This document shows, piece after piece, positions 6,785 through 17,500 of a stretch of 64,000 nt of DNA (position 1 is the first letter of the stretch; the number at the start of each line of letters is the position of its first letter). The stretch lies in NCBI GenBank assembly GCA_964655355.1, contig CAZZMD010000010.1, positions 31,852 through 95,851 on the forward strand, read 5' to 3'. The notes below the pieces were generated by a model, which did no database searches, was not told the DNA's origin, and saw only the letters and a list, made by a program, of their open reading frames with translations. The position numbers and the translations under genes are program-made. This stretch comes from CALGDE01 sp964655355 (GTDB lineage Bacteria > Cyanobacteriota > Cyanobacteriia > CACIAM-69d).

Positions 6785-7831
6785 ATGGTGGTGGCAACTT
6801 CAGCCCCTGAACAACACACCCAAGGCAACCAGGACGGCAAGCGCAACCCCCTCAGCATCGCCCCCATGATGGATCGGACGGACCGCCACTACCGCTATTT
6901 CATGCGGCAGATTTCCCGGCACGTCCTGCTTTACACCGAAATGGTGGTCAGCCAAGCCATCCTCAACGGCGATCGCGACTACCTCCTCGGCTTCCACCCC
7001 GACGAAAAACCCCTCGTGCTCCAGGTGGGCGGCGACAACCCCCAACAGCTCGCCCAATGCGCCCGCATCGCCGCCGACTATCACTACGACGAAATCAACC
7101 TAAACGTCGGCTGCCCCAGCGATCGCGTCCAAAGCGGCAATTTTGGTGCTTGCCTGATGCTCCAACCGGAGCAAGTCGCCGAATGCGTCGCCGCCATGCA
7201 AGCCGCGTCCCCCCTCCCCGTCAGCGTCAAACACCGCATCGGCGTCGACGAACGAGACCACTACGACGACCTCGTGAAATTCGTCGCCACCGTCGCCGAA
7301 ACCGGCTGCGATCGCTTCACCGTCCACGCCCGCAAAGCCTGGCTCCAGGGTCTGAGCCCCAAAGAAAACCGCGACATCCCCCCCCTACGCTACAGCGACG
7401 TCTACCAACTCCAACAAGATTTTCCTGACTTATCCATCGAAATCAACGGCGGCATCCTCACCCTCGACCAAACTCGGCACCATCTAGAACACGTCGACGC
7501 CGTCATGATTGGCCGCGCCGCCTACGACAACCCCTACCTATTCGCCACCGCCGATCGCACCCTCTACGGCAGCGATCGCCCGCCCCTCAGCCGCCCCCAA
7601 ATTGCCGAAGCAATGCTGCCCTACATCGACCACTGGATGGCCAACAAACCAGCCGGTCGCACCTTCAAACTCAACAAAATAACCCGCCACATGCTCCAAC
7701 TGTTCAACGGACAACGGGGCAGCCGTCAATGGCGACGGATCATTACCGAGCGATCGTGCAAACCCGCAGCAGGGATCGAAGTCATCCAAACCGCCCTAAA
7801 CAGCATCGCCAGTGTGTCGCCCGATCTGTGA
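6785..7831 (+). CDS. dusA: tRNA-dihydrouridine(20/20a) synthase
   Basis: 348 residues, matching DusA. The FMN-dependent enzyme reduces uridines in the tRNA D loop. APMMDRTDRHYRYFMRQI (26-43) is the FMN-binding start. NLNVGCPSDRVQSGNFGACLM (about 105-125) holds the catalytic Cys110. KHRIGVDERDHYDDL and TVHARKAWLQGLSPKENRDIPPLRY are typical of the DusA subgroup, as is the GGI motif at INGGILT. The C-terminal helical tRNA-binding part is complete. The short tail beyond about residue 335 differs from typical members. A bidirectional terminator separates it from the convergent peptidase gene. Confidence 0.93.
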   Translation: MVVATSAPEQHTQGNQDGKRNPLSIAPMMDRTDRHYRYFMRQISRHVLLYTEMVVSQAILNGDRDYLLGFHPDEKPLVLQVGGDNPQQLAQCARIAADYHYDEINLNVGCPSDRVQSGNFGACLMLQPEQVAECVAAMQAASPLPVSVKHRIGVDERDHYDDLVKFVATVAETGCDRFTVHARKAWLQGLSPKENRDIPPLRYSDVYQLQQDFPDLSIEINGGILTLDQTRHHLEHVDAVMIGRAAYDNPYLFATADRTLYGSDRPPLSRPQIAEAMLPYIDHWMANKPAGRTFKLNKITRHMLQLFNGQRGSRQWRRIITERSCKPAAGIEVIQTALNSIASVSPDL

Positions 7832-7854
7832 CAAGCGGTGCATGGGACAAAAAC

Positions 7855-7897
7855 AAAAGTGGCAAGCCGAAGCAACATTGCTCGACTCACCACTTTT
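7855..7897. terminator. Bidirectional hairpin between convergent genes
   Basis: AAAAGTGG (7855-7862) and CCACTTTT (7890-7897) form an 8-bp stem, with an inner AGCAA/TTGCT hairpin. T-rich 3' arms occur in both orientations. It lies between the convergent dusA and the LysM/M23 gene. Confidence 0.5.
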
Positions 7898-7925
7898 ACG
7901 ATTGATTCAAGGTCAAAGAAATCGC

Positions 7926-10007
7926 CTAGCGAGCAGCGCGCAGACCACCCTTCGGCAACATCGCCTTAGGATTAATCGCACCTTTACCGGGGCGGCGAAT
8001 TTCGAAATGCAAGTGGGGACCAGTACTGCGACCGGTGCTACCCATCTCAGCAATCAGCTGCCCTTGGCGGACCTTCTGACCACGCTTCACCAAATTCCGG
8101 CTGTTGTGGGCATAACGGGTCAAACTACCGTCAGCATGGCGAATATCCACCAGATTGCCATAGCCACCGCTATTCCAACCGGAGAACACCACCTCACCAT
8201 CCGCCGCCGCCACAATCGGCGTACCAATGGGAGCAGCGATATCAATACCCTTGTGCATGCGTCCCCAACGCCAGCCATAACCGGAGGTAAAGACCCCCTT
8301 GGTCGGCCAAATATAGCCATTGAAGCTCATGCTGTCGGGCAAGTAAGCATCTGCCGAAGCCAGGGGAGGCAAGCTCGGGCTAACAGTCTGCCCCAGCAGC
8401 GATCGCACCGTCGGATTGCGGTCATCCAAAGTCGGGGAAGCCAACGCCACCTGCTGAGGCTCACTGACCTGCGCTTCAGCATCAGTCGGACCATGCAACG
8501 GGGGAAGAGCACCCACGCTGCTCGGCTGAGTTTCCTCCACATCGGACGGCTCAACCAAAGCGGCAGCTTCACTATCGCCCACCGGACTACTAACCACCGG
8601 AGCATTGCTCACGGGAGCATCGCCCTCGAGACGTACCGAAGCCTTCCCTTCAGCGCCCGTCTCTAGGGCAGCAGGACCATAGCGGAGCACAGAGGACAAA
8701 CGCCCCTCATACTTCTGTTGCAATGCACGAATCTCAGCCTGAAGACCCGCAATGTAAGCATTCTGGGTCGTATGCTGCCCAGCCGTCACCTCACGGGGAG
8801 CCGGCGAAACACTCGCCGTCGGAGAGGATACCACCTCTGCCCCTGGGGACGTCGGAATTGCAGAAACACCAGCCGTGGGAGCAGCCGCGCTCGATGAGGT
8901 CACAGCACTGCTAGCACCATTGGCGTACACCGCCAAATCCGCCCCCACCATGGGAGGAACCACCAGCACCTGTCCAGCGCGGATCATATGGGGGTTATCC
9001 AACGAATTCGCACGAATCAGGGATTGCAGCGATACCCCATAACGGCGTGCCACGTGTCCCAACGTGTCACCCGCCTGAACTTGATAGTGGCGAGCCACAG
9101 GGACAACAGTCGGCTCGGCCATCGCCAAAGCATCGCCAGAGCCAAACGCCTCACCCTCAACCCAGGGTAAAGAGACACCAGGGTCAACCGCCTCATCGGA
9201 AGAAAACTCCTGAACCACTGCAGCAGCTTCTTCCTTAATCTCAGCCACCGGCGCGGCGGCAACTAAAGCAGACGCTTCGGGAACACTTTGAGGAGTTGCA
9301 ACTTCAAGGGCTGTAGCGGCTTGCCCCTCAGATGCATCCGTAACGGCAATATTTTTCGGGCTCTGGGTGCGGACAACAGCAGTGGCCTCCAGGGCCGAAG
9401 TCCCCTTAACCTGGGTCTCCAACTGCCCCAGCGTCCCAACGGGGCGCTCCCCATTCAGCACGCCCTTTTCATCCAGAAGGCTGATGCTAGGCTTCGGATT
9501 AACCTTTTCAATGGTAGTGGGCTTGGAAGCAAACGCCGAGTCCTCATCGCTCGGCTGATTCGTGGCGATCGCCGCCAACTTATCAGGGCTACCGAGCTTG
9601 CCAGGGACTTTTAACGTTTGCCCGACTTGGAGAATCTCCGTCTCCGCATCTTGAATTCCATTCACCGCCAAGAGTGACTCAAGGCTCGTGGAATAGGTAA
9701 TGGCAATTTCAGCCAAGGTATCGCCCGGTTGGACCACGTGGGTACGGAGGGCAGCCTCAGGCTGTTGGTTAGCAGCGGCTGCCGGAGGTTCCGCCGCCAT
9801 CACGCTCTCCCCTTGACGAGGCAGCAACAGGTTTGTTGCGCCCACCGATATCGCTAATCCGATCATCGCAGCGGAGGTACGAGCCTTACTGCGGCCGGTG
9901 TCGGTGGAAGTCGATTGAAACTGTTCTGTCATCACTCGATTTGGATGAGTAGGATTCGGAACGGCGATCCAGGAACCAATACCTTCGTGGGGCGACATCA
10001 GCCTCAC
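7926..10007 (-). CDS. LysM - M23 peptidoglycan hydrolase (NlpD/EnvC-like)
   Basis: About 690 residues. Two LysM domains (about 90-135 beginning HVVQPGDTLAEIA, and about 308-352 beginning HYQVQAGDTLGHVA) bind peptidoglycan. A long Ala/Ser/Pro-rich linker follows, then a C-terminal M23 domain with HKGID and HLHFE zinc ligands (about 585-665), complete enough to be catalytic. A hydrophobic segment AAMIGLAISVGATNLLL near the N-terminus is a likely export signal or anchor. The frame opens with GTG at 10007; ATGs at 9998 and 9932 are alternatives. The last (MTEQFQS...) puts the hydrophobic segment at a normal distance from the N-terminus and may be the true start. It probably acts in cell separation or wall remodelling. 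Confidence 0.88.
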   Translation of the reverse strand: MRLMSPHEGIGSWIAVPNPTHPNRVMTEQFQSTSTDTGRSKARTSAAMIGLAISVGATNLLLPRQGESVMAAEPPAAAANQQPEAALRTHVVQPGDTLAEIAITYSTSLESLLAVNGIQDAETEILQVGQTLKVPGKLGSPDKLAAIATNQPSDEDSAFASKPTTIEKVNPKPSISLLDEKGVLNGERPVGTLGQLETQVKGTSALEATAVVRTQSPKNIAVTDASEGQAATALEVATPQSVPEASALVAAAPVAEIKEEAAAVVQEFSSDEAVDPGVSLPWVEGEAFGSGDALAMAEPTVVPVARHYQVQAGDTLGHVARRYGVSLQSLIRANSLDNPHMIRAGQVLVVPPMVGADLAVYANGASSAVTSSSAAAPTAGVSAIPTSPGAEVVSSPTASVSPAPREVTAGQHTTQNAYIAGLQAEIRALQQKYEGRLSSVLRYGPAALETGAEGKASVRLEGDAPVSNAPVVSSPVGDSEAAALVEPSDVEETQPSSVGALPPLHGPTDAEAQVSEPQQVALASPTLDDRNPTVRSLLGQTVSPSLPPLASADAYLPDSMSFNGYIWPTKGVFTSGYGWRWGRMHKGIDIAAPIGTPIVAAADGEVVFSGWNSGGYGNLVDIRHADGSLTRYAHNSRNLVKRGQKVRQGQLIAEMGSTGRSTGPHLHFEIRRPGKGAINPKAMLPKGGLRAAR

Positions 10008-10510
10008 AGAAGCTTAGGGGTGGAGAGGAGCAACTCAGCCACAATCCTGGCAATCCGTTAACAATTGCTTAGATCCATTGCTTCGCGGCCCTAGTTTAGC
10101 CACAGCTCAGATGTTTAGCAAAAGTCTTGGTAAGACTAACTCGCTTTTTCGATTTAGGCAAGGAATGTTTTTGTTTCGCCGCCAGCCCTAGTAATGTCCG
10201 GGTTTTCGATCATTTTCTGCGTCATTGGATACGGAAAATGTTATTCAGCGGGATAATTTTTCGGGTTGAACTTGCCCCTAACCCACGGAAAGGCAATCGA
10301 TTCAAAGCTCCTGGCGCGAAGTCTGTAGACACCAGTAGACATCAATTGGACTGGGTGTTTCCCTCTAGAAAGCTGCCAGTCAACGGCGACAGCATAGATA
10401 TCATCTGCCCCGATCCACCCTGAGTTTGCATCAGTATTACCTATCAAGCGACCCATAAATGGTGATATAGATCACTTGCGACAGGGTTATCCGAGGCGGA
10501 AATCTCACTG
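10008..10510. other. Intergenic region upstream of the LysM/M23 gene
   Basis: About 500 bases with no convincing gene; a 98-codon frame at 10127-10423 has no family features. There is a weak CATTTTC/GAAAATG inverted repeat (10211-10217 and 10234-10240). The promoter of the peptidase is presumably near 10020-10150, but no clear -35/-10 pair stands out. Confidence 0.4.
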
Positions 10511-10569
10511 CGCCCCCTCCCCCTAGCCCCCCGGGCGGCGCATCGTCGTGGGGCTAGGGGGAGGGGGCG
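10511..10569 (-). terminator. 20-bp GC-rich inverted repeat over the trmL stop codon
   Basis: A perfect 20-bp inverted repeat, arms 10511-10530 and 10550-10569, with a 19-base loop. The TAG stop codon of trmL (10554-10556) lies inside the stem. No U-tract follows on the minus strand, so it may act as a 3'-end stabiliser or a non-canonical terminator. Confidence 0.5.
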
Positions 10570-11033
10570 TCAACCAACAGCCCCAGTTGCCGGCGGGCTT
10601 CAAATAACCCGATCGCCGCACTGACCGACAAATTCAAGCTCCGCACATGGGCCTGGTTCATGGGAATGCGAACCACATGGTCACAGGTGGCGAGGCTCGT
10701 TTGAGAGAGTCCATCGGTTTCGCTGCCCATCAGGAGCCAGTCTTGGGGCTGAAAGGCAAATTGATGATAATTTTCGGTGCCGCGAACGGAAAATCCAATA
10801 CGTCGCCCGCCCACGGTCGTCTGATGGGCATCGAAGGTATCCCAGTCCGCGTGATAGGTCAGATCAACGTGGGGCCAATAGTCCAGCCCAGCCCGCTTAA
10901 GCTGGCGATCGCTAATTTCAAAACCGAGGGGTCCCACCAGATGCAGCGGCGTTCCGGTGGCGGCGCAGGTACGAGCAATATTGCCGGTATTCGGGGGAAT
11001 TTTGGGATTAACCAGAACGAGACGCAGGGGCAT
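10554..11033 (-). CDS. trmL: tRNA (cytidine/uridine-2'-O)-methyltransferase TrmL
   Basis: 159 residues, a minimal SPOUT methyltransferase that 2'-O-methylates the wobble base of certain leucine tRNAs. Motifs are LVNPKIPPNTGNIARTCAATG (motif 1, residues 6-26), LDYWPHVDLTYHADW, LLMGSETDGL (motif 2) and IPMNQAHVRSLNLSVSAAIGLFEARRQL (motif 3, the AdoMet knot). It stands alone on the minus strand; its last codons are within a perfect hairpin. Confidence 0.92.
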   Translation of the reverse strand: MPLRLVLVNPKIPPNTGNIARTCAATGTPLHLVGPLGFEISDRQLKRAGLDYWPHVDLTYHADWDTFDAHQTTVGGRRIGFSVRGTENYHQFAFQPQDWLLMGSETDGLSQTSLATCDHVVRIPMNQAHVRSLNLSVSAAIGLFEARRQLGLLVDAPSP

Positions 11034-11406
11034 AGGAACGATTGGCGGACAACGATTGGCGGAGAGCGATTAACGGAGAACAGTCGATCAAGAAGGGCGA
11101 TGGGGCGTCTGATTCGTTTTTTTAATGGGCGATCGCTAAATCTTTAATGAATGGACCAGGGATTAGGTCAATTAATTTAGATCGCCAATCAAAAAGATAA
11201 GTTTTACTGATTGATTAAACTCATAAGCAAAACTCATAAATATGGCTCACCCACCCCCTCCAGGTCTATATCTCCGGATCTAGGTCTAGATCTAATACAT
11301 ATATATAGTGAACATCTGGAATGGGAAGGACTGACCCCCGTCAGAATACAGGCTGTTTCACGGTTTGGGGCCTTGTTTCAGTCCCCCATCTTTCAGTGCC
11401 CCGTGT
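11034..11406. other. Intergenic region between gshA and trmL
   Basis: About 370 bases, AT-rich in the middle. It contains overlapping short repeats of AGGTCTA/GATCTA around 11260-11300 followed by a TATATATA run, and no gene. It includes the 3' flank of gshA and the upstream region of trmL. Confidence 0.4.
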
Positions 11407-12558
11407 TTAAGCCACCCAGTTTTGGCAAATTTGGCCCGCCAGCTTACGTTCCCGCTCCGCCATCCGACGGGTATATCCCACCACCACGTCTTGGCAGCTA
11501 TGGCCTAATTCCAGTTGCCCCAGCCAGCGCTGGGCTTCGTTGCCTTCCTTCAGCAGGCGAAGCAGGGGCGAGAGGAAACAACTAAAGCCCCGCTCCTTGG
11601 CGTAGGGATAAACGTCGGCATAGAGCTTTTGGATCCACTCCTTTGCCGCGATCGCCCGTCCATCCTCCCAATGGCGCAGGGTTGCCCGCAAGCTATACCG
11701 GGCCGCCGCAATTTCATTGGCCGCCGTCAGGTCCACTAAATCATCAGCCCGTGACGTAGCCGGCAGATGACTCCCAACCAGGGGATCCAAATCCGGATTA
11801 TCAAACAGTTGCCACAGGCGGGCTTCCAACAGGGCCGAAATGCTCAGCAAAGCGATGGGATTACTGACCATATCGCAGATGCGCAGCTCCAAGCGGTTGA
11901 GTTTGTAGGGGCGGCAGTCCCCATTGGGGCGCACCGAACTCCAAAGATGGCGCACATTTTGCATGGTCTTCGCGGCCAACTGCGCTTCGGTCCACTTAAT
12001 AAAATGATCGTGGCTTTCGAAGAGGGGCACCCGGGACGGGGTTTGGGGAAACGTATGCCAGCGGGTGGAATGGTAGCCGGTCGGCTTGCCATCCAGAAAA
12101 GGGGAGGACGCACTCAGGGCCAGATATAACGGCGCTTCCACCCGCACCAGCCGACAGGCTTTCATCAAAAGATCCGGGTCATCAATCCCAATATTGATAT
12201 GGATACTGGCGGTGACAACTTTAGTGCCGTAGGTGCTTTCGATATAGGCGTGATAGGGATTCGCAGGGTCAGACCGATGAAAGCGATCGCTCCCCCCCAG
12301 GGATAAGGTACTGCCGGGGATAAGGGTGTAATTTCCCTGCCGGGCCAGATAATGGCGCAGGCGCTGACGGGGAATCACCAAATCACACAGCAGACGGTCA
12401 TAGCTACACAAAGGCGGCGTGGTGTATTCCACATTGCGGCTATCCGGCTCCCGCACAAACCCCTCCAATTCCGCCGCAATACGATCCGAGAGCCCTACGA
12501 TTTCCCCCGCAGGCGTGCCGGTATACAGTTCAACTTCAAAGCCTTTGGACAGGAGCAT
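11407..12558 (-). CDS. gshA: Glutamate-cysteine ligase, cyanobacterial type
   Basis: 383 residues. It makes gamma-glutamylcysteine, the first step of glutathione synthesis. MLLSKGFEVELYTGTPAGEIVGLSDRI, DRLLCDLVIPRQRLRHYL, YGTKVVTASIHINIGIDDPDLLM and GYHSTRWHTFPQTP with NRLELRICDM match the cyanobacterial/alphaproteobacterial family, distinct from the E. coli GshA fold length. Start ATG 12558 has AGGAG a few bases upstream. It stands alone, leftward. A glutathione-transferase-like protein is encoded at 41024-42229. Confidence 0.92.
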   Translation of the reverse strand: MLLSKGFEVELYTGTPAGEIVGLSDRIAAELEGFVREPDSRNVEYTTPPLCSYDRLLCDLVIPRQRLRHYLARQGNYTLIPGSTLSLGGSDRFHRSDPANPYHAYIESTYGTKVVTASIHINIGIDDPDLLMKACRLVRVEAPLYLALSASSPFLDGKPTGYHSTRWHTFPQTPSRVPLFESHDHFIKWTEAQLAAKTMQNVRHLWSSVRPNGDCRPYKLNRLELRICDMVSNPIALLSISALLEARLWQLFDNPDLDPLVGSHLPATSRADDLVDLTAANEIAAARYSLRATLRHWEDGRAIAAKEWIQKLYADVYPYAKERGFSCFLSPLLRLLKEGNEAQRWLGQLELGHSCQDVVVGYTRRMAERERKLAGQICQNWVA

Positions 12559-12916
12559 GCTGGATCTCGAGTGCGGTGAATAGTAGGTGGATCATCCCTG
12601 CAAACCTGATTGGGGAAATGCGTTTGTGCCGCCCCCTGGGAAACAGGGGGAAATTCAGGAGGTTCCATCCACTACATCTATATAGATAAACAGAATAGAT
12701 AAATAGAACCCTGCAGCCAGCCCCTTCGGGTCGATTCCTTAGACATTAACGGTTTCAACGGCAACGGGACGAAGGCGATCGCCGGCATCGGTGCGGGTGT
12801 AGATGGCTCTATTGTAGAAGGCCAACGCGACCTCTGTATCACGCCACCATGGCTTCCTGGGCAACGCAAGCGGAGGCAGTTATTCGGGCATCGTTAAAGG
12901 GGTGAAAGCCGCAAGA
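12559..12916. other. Intergenic region between the HDAC-like gene and gshA
   Basis: About 357 bases without a convincing gene. An AT-rich patch at about 12676-12706 (ATCTATATAGATAAA) may contain the gshA promoter. No hairpin with a U-tract is evident. Confidence 0.4.
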
Positions 12917-13834
12917 TTAAAGGTGTAAAAGCCGCCAGGTTTGGGCCGCCGCCCGGTGCAGCAAAGAGTGGCGGTGAACCAGGGTATTGATATTAGTGCT
13001 ATATCCACCGCCGATGACACAGGCAACCGGATAGCCCGCCCGAATACAGGTACCCAACACCTGCATCTCCCGCTGAAAAATCCCCGTATCGGTCATGGCC
13101 AATTTCCCCAGGCGATCGCCCTGGTGGGTATCCACCCCCGCGTCATAGAGCACCAAATCCGGCTTCACCTGCGCCAATAGATCCTCCAGATGGTGATCCA
13201 AAGTCCGTAAATAGGCCTCATCCTCCGTCCCCACCGCCAACGGCACATCCAAATCACTAGTTTGCTTACGCAGGGGAAAATTAGCACCACAGTGCATCGA
13301 AAAGGTAAAGACCCTGGGCTCATCCCGAAAAATCCACGCCGTCCCATCCCCCTGATGGACATCCAAATCAATGATTAAAATTCTCTGAACCGCCCTTTCG
13401 TCCAACAACACCCGAGCGGTCACCGCAATATCGTTAAAAATGCAAAATCCAGACCCATGGTCCGGGAACGCATGGTGGGTCCCCCCCGCCAAATTACAGG
13501 CCAACCCATGGTCCAGGGCCAGCCGCGCCGTCAACACCGTTCCCCCCACCGCAATCCGAGTTCGACGGGCGATCGCCTCACTCCAGGGCAAGCCAATCCG
13601 CCGCTGCGCCTTAGCATCCAACGTGCCATGGCGGTATCCATCCACATACTCCGGCTCATGGATCCGCTCAATCCAATCCCAAGGGGTCAGCGTCGGGCAC
13701 ACAAACTGGGACTCCACCATCGCCCCATCCCGCAGCAACAGATCCCTCAGCAAACGAAACTTCGCCATAGGAAACCGATGGGTCGACGCCATGGGAGCCG
13801 AATATTCTGGGTGATAAACCAGGGGAAGATCCAT
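12917..13834 (-). CDS. Histone-deacetylase-family (class I/AcuC-like) deacetylase
   Basis: 305 residues with the arginase/deacetylase fold. GGTHHAFPDHGSGFCIFNDIAV (about 117-138) holds the paired His of the active site. DLDVHQGDGTAW (about 151-162) supplies zinc ligands Asp and His, and LVLYDAGVDTHQGDRLG the third Asp. The catalytic Tyr region near the C-terminus reads CVIGGGYSTN. Such enzymes deacetylate lysines or small amides such as polyamines; the substrate here cannot be read from sequence. Start ATG 13834 begins MDLPLVYHPEYSAPM, typical of the family. Confidence 0.88.
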   Translation of the reverse strand: MDLPLVYHPEYSAPMASTHRFPMAKFRLLRDLLLRDGAMVESQFVCPTLTPWDWIERIHEPEYVDGYRHGTLDAKAQRRIGLPWSEAIARRTRIAVGGTVLTARLALDHGLACNLAGGTHHAFPDHGSGFCIFNDIAVTARVLLDERAVQRILIIDLDVHQGDGTAWIFRDEPRVFTFSMHCGANFPLRKQTSDLDVPLAVGTEDEAYLRTLDHHLEDLLAQVKPDLVLYDAGVDTHQGDRLGKLAMTDTGIFQREMQVLGTCIRAGYPVACVIGGGYSTNINTLVHRHSLLHRAAAQTWRLLHL

Positions 13835-13943
13835 GGGGTCAAGTCAGGGGTCAGTCGAAATTAGTCAAAATTAGCCCAACGTTAGCCCAAAAAGGATGAA
13901 TTAGGCTGGACAAAACGACTCGGGGCGATCGCGTCGAGTCAAC

Positions 13944-14486
13944 ATGGCAATTTGGAAAAGCCCTATGGAACCTTTAACGGTGGTCTGGCGCTATGGCGAT
14001 CCTGCACCGACGAATCCTACCCATTTTGAAACCATTTCCCAATGGTGGTCCCGATTGGCGGGGCAAACCGTCACCTGGCGACAGCGGTTAATGGATCAGA
14101 CGGCGGATCCTCGCCAGCTCGATTGGGAGGTGGAGCGGTTTGACGAACAATTTGTCTGCCAGGATGCGGCGGTGCGGGGGATTTCCCTGTACTGGCATAA
14201 AGCGGGTCAGGAAGCCGAGCGCAACTCAACACCGGAAAAACTGGAGTTGGATACCCTGCATCAACATCTATATATATACCCGAAATCTCAGCCCGATCTG
14301 GTCATCCGCGTTGGGCTGCCAGAGGTGACCTACCAAACCATCAAAATAGACGTATCGGAGTCAAAGGTCGCTGCGAAACCCGGGGGATGCACAATCTCAG
14401 TTTGGGATAAAACCCAGGGGGTAAAAGTCGACATGACCCTAAGCGCAGCACAGCTTGCAACCCTAAAACAGCAGCTTTCTGAATAG
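13944..14486 (+). CDS. Conserved cyanobacterial hypothetical, 180 aa
   Basis: A soluble protein without signal or membrane segment. The N-terminal half is Trp-rich (WRYGDPAPTNPTHFETISQWWSRL), the C-terminal half beta-rich (HLYIYPKSQPDLVIRVGLPEVTYQTIKIDVS). Start could be ATG 13944 or the ATG eight codons later (MEPLTVVW). I recognise no named domain. It is convergent with the M16 peptidase gene (stops about 55 bases apart) and divergent from the deacetylase gene. Confidence 0.65.
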   Translation: MAIWKSPMEPLTVVWRYGDPAPTNPTHFETISQWWSRLAGQTVTWRQRLMDQTADPRQLDWEVERFDEQFVCQDAAVRGISLYWHKAGQEAERNSTPEKLELDTLHQHLYIYPKSQPDLVIRVGLPEVTYQTIKIDVSESKVAAKPGGCTISVWDKTQGVKVDMTLSAAQLATLKQQLSE

Positions 14487-14540
14487 CGCCTGACTAACGC
14501 CTGACGAGCGATCGCCCGAGCGGGCCGTTTGAGCAGGCCG

Positions 14541-17500
14541 TTACTCATCCCCGTTGGCCGTCTCTAGCGGCGGGCCAGCGGTAACGATCGCCAAACGATC
14601 CGGGTGAATCAATTGCCGAATCGCCTGGTTCACCTCGGTAGCGCTGACATTTTTAATGCGATCGCCAAAGCGAGTCAGCTCACCGGGGGGCAACCCATGG
14701 ACCCACTCCATCACCAAGTGTTCGGCCAAAATATCGGGATCCGCCAAGGTCACGGGATAGCTGCGAATCAAAGAATTTTGGGCCGCCGCCACTTCCTCCG
14801 GCGTCACCCCCGCATCCCGCAATTTCCGCAACTCTTCTCGGGTGAGGCGGATCGCGGTATCCACATCCTCGGCATGGGTTTGAAAATCAATGGAAAAGGG
14901 CCCCGCCTGCTGTCCCGCCTGAAATTGGCTATAGACCCCATAGGTCAGACCATAGGAATCCCGCAAAGTACGGCCCAGTCGGCTAGCCAGGGTATCCCCC
15001 CCCAGGATTTGGTTCAGGATCAGGGCGGAATAATAGCGGGGATCCCGACGGGTAATCCCTGGATATCCCATGATCGTAATAGCTTGGGATTTGGTGGCGA
15101 TCGCCTTGTGTAAATAACGCAATCGCTGAGGCGGGGCCGGGGTTGCCGAAGCCAGCGGCGCAGGAGCAGGCGATCGCTGCCAATCCCCAAACGTTTCCGA
15201 AATCACCTGACGCAGGCGACCAGGGTCAATATCACCAATCATGGCCAAGACCGTGCCGTTGGGTCGGTAATGGGTGCGATGGAACGCCTGTACATCTTGG
15301 CGAGTAATGGATTGGAGCGTATCGGGGGTCGGGAAAATCCGGAACGGATGCCCCTCGGGATACATCAATTCCTGGGCCCGCTTCCGGGCCACATAGCTTG
15401 GACTATCCAGGTGCGTCATCAAAGTCGTCAGGGCGCGCTGGCGATCGCGCTCCAGGGCCGCCGAATCAAATTGCGGATTTTGCAATAAGTCCCCCAGGAA
15501 GCGGATCACATCTTGCTCCTGTTCCGCCAACGCCTGCCCCGAGATCACCACCCCTTCCCGATGGGTCTGAAGATTAAGATTAATCCCCTGGGATTCCAAC
15601 GTCTGGGTCAACTCCGCCTCCGAGCGATCGCCACTGCCCGCCCACAAACTGTTCGCCACCAATTCCGCCAACCCCGCCCGATCAGTCGGATCCCACTGCC
15701 GCCCCGCCGGCACATACCCCGACACCGTCACCGTCGGCGTACTGGCATCCCGCACCAACAAAACCTGAAGCCCATTGGGCAACGTCACCACATCCGGCTG
15801 AATCGCAACCGCATCCTGGGGCGCTCCCACCATGGGCAAATATTTCTGCACCAGCGCTTCCACCGTCGCACCGTCCGTCGCCCCATCTTCCGTACCGGGC
15901 TCCAGCTCCCCCTCCGCCAAACCAAAGCCCTGGTGATACGCCCGATGTAACCGCGATCGCCGGTCCCAAGCCCCGTCCCACCCATTGACCGCCGACTCCG
16001 CCAAATCCGCCGACTCCGCCCCCCGTTCCAACCATCCCACCGTCACCCGATCCGCCGCGAAATACTCCCGCGCCACCCGCCGCACCTGCTCCACCGTCAC
16101 CTGCTCCACAGCCGCCAACTGGCGATCGCGATGGCCACAGTCCGCCACAATCAAACAATCCTGCCCCAGCTGCATCCCCTGGCTGGTCACATCCCGCCCC
16201 TCCAACAACAACTGCGATCGCACCAACCCCTTCGCCCGCTGCAATTCTTCTAAATCAATCGACCGCGATCGCACCTGATCCACCGTCGCCAATACTTGCT
16301 GCTGTAACCCTTGTAAATCCTGATCCGGCAGCGCTTCCACCACCAACTGATACCAACCCTGATCCACCCCCTGAAACAGCAACCCATCGACAAGCCCCGC
16401 CATCGGCGTCGCCCCATCCACCAACTGCTCATTCAACCGCGATCGCCGCCCCGTCGCCAACACCCGCGACAACACCAGCAACGCCGCCTCATCCGCATGG
16501 CCCGCCTCCGGCATGGGATACACCATCTGGATCAGCGGTGCTCCCCCTGTCCCCCGCAACCGCAACGGACTCGCCACCGTCCCTTCCCCAGTGATCACCT
16601 CTTCTTGCGACGAGTCCGACAAGTATTGATCGCTCTGGCGATCACCCTGGCTATCGCCCACGCTATTCCCGAGGGCGGCCAACACCTCTCCCCCTTGAGC
16701 CATCTCGCCCAAGATCTTTGGAAACACCCCAGACCCATTCACCGCCAACAATCCTTGGGGTAAGGACGCCTCAGCCTCCAGCCCTCCAGCCCCAGACTCA
16801 ATATCCCCAAACAAGCGCCGCACCAGAGCAAACGCCTGATCCTCATCAAAATTCCCCACCAGGGTCAACACCGCATTATCCGGTCGATAAAACCGCCGAT
16901 AATGCTCCCGCAAATCCGCCACCGTCAGCCCCTCAACCCCCGCCACCGTGCCCCCAATGGGCTGACCGATCGCCTCGTCTGGAAATGCCCGCGCCATCAC
17001 CACCTGATCCAAGCGATACGCCGGATCATTGCGATACCCCTCCAACTCCGACAACACCACCGATCGCTCCTGCTCCAACCCCGCCAGGGTTGCCCCCGTC
17101 ATCCGATCCGCCTCCAGGGTCAGCAACGCCTCCAACTGTCCCCGCTCCGCCGTATTCACATAGGCCGTACTGTCATAGGCCGTAAACGCATTAGACTCAC
17201 TGCCCAACGCCGAAAACAACCACCCAAACTGCACCGGGCGCGATCGCGTGCCCTTAAACAACAAATGCTCCAACAGGTGGGACAACCCACTCTTCGCCGA
17301 CGACTCCTGCCGCGTCCCCACCCGATACCACACCTGCACCGACACCACCGGCGCAGTCGGCACCGGCCGGGTCACCACCGTCAGCCCATTCTCCAGCCGC
17401 ACCACCCGCGATCGCCGTCCCCCTTGAAACGCGCCAAGCTGCCCCCTCCCCGAAGAGGAAGGAGCAGCCGATGACACGGTAGTAGAAGTAGATGCGGGTA

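Noticed and set aside
10127..10423. 98-codon frame upstream of the LysM/M23 gene
   Set aside because: Composition is not protein-like, there is no ribosome site, and it lies where a promoter region is expected.
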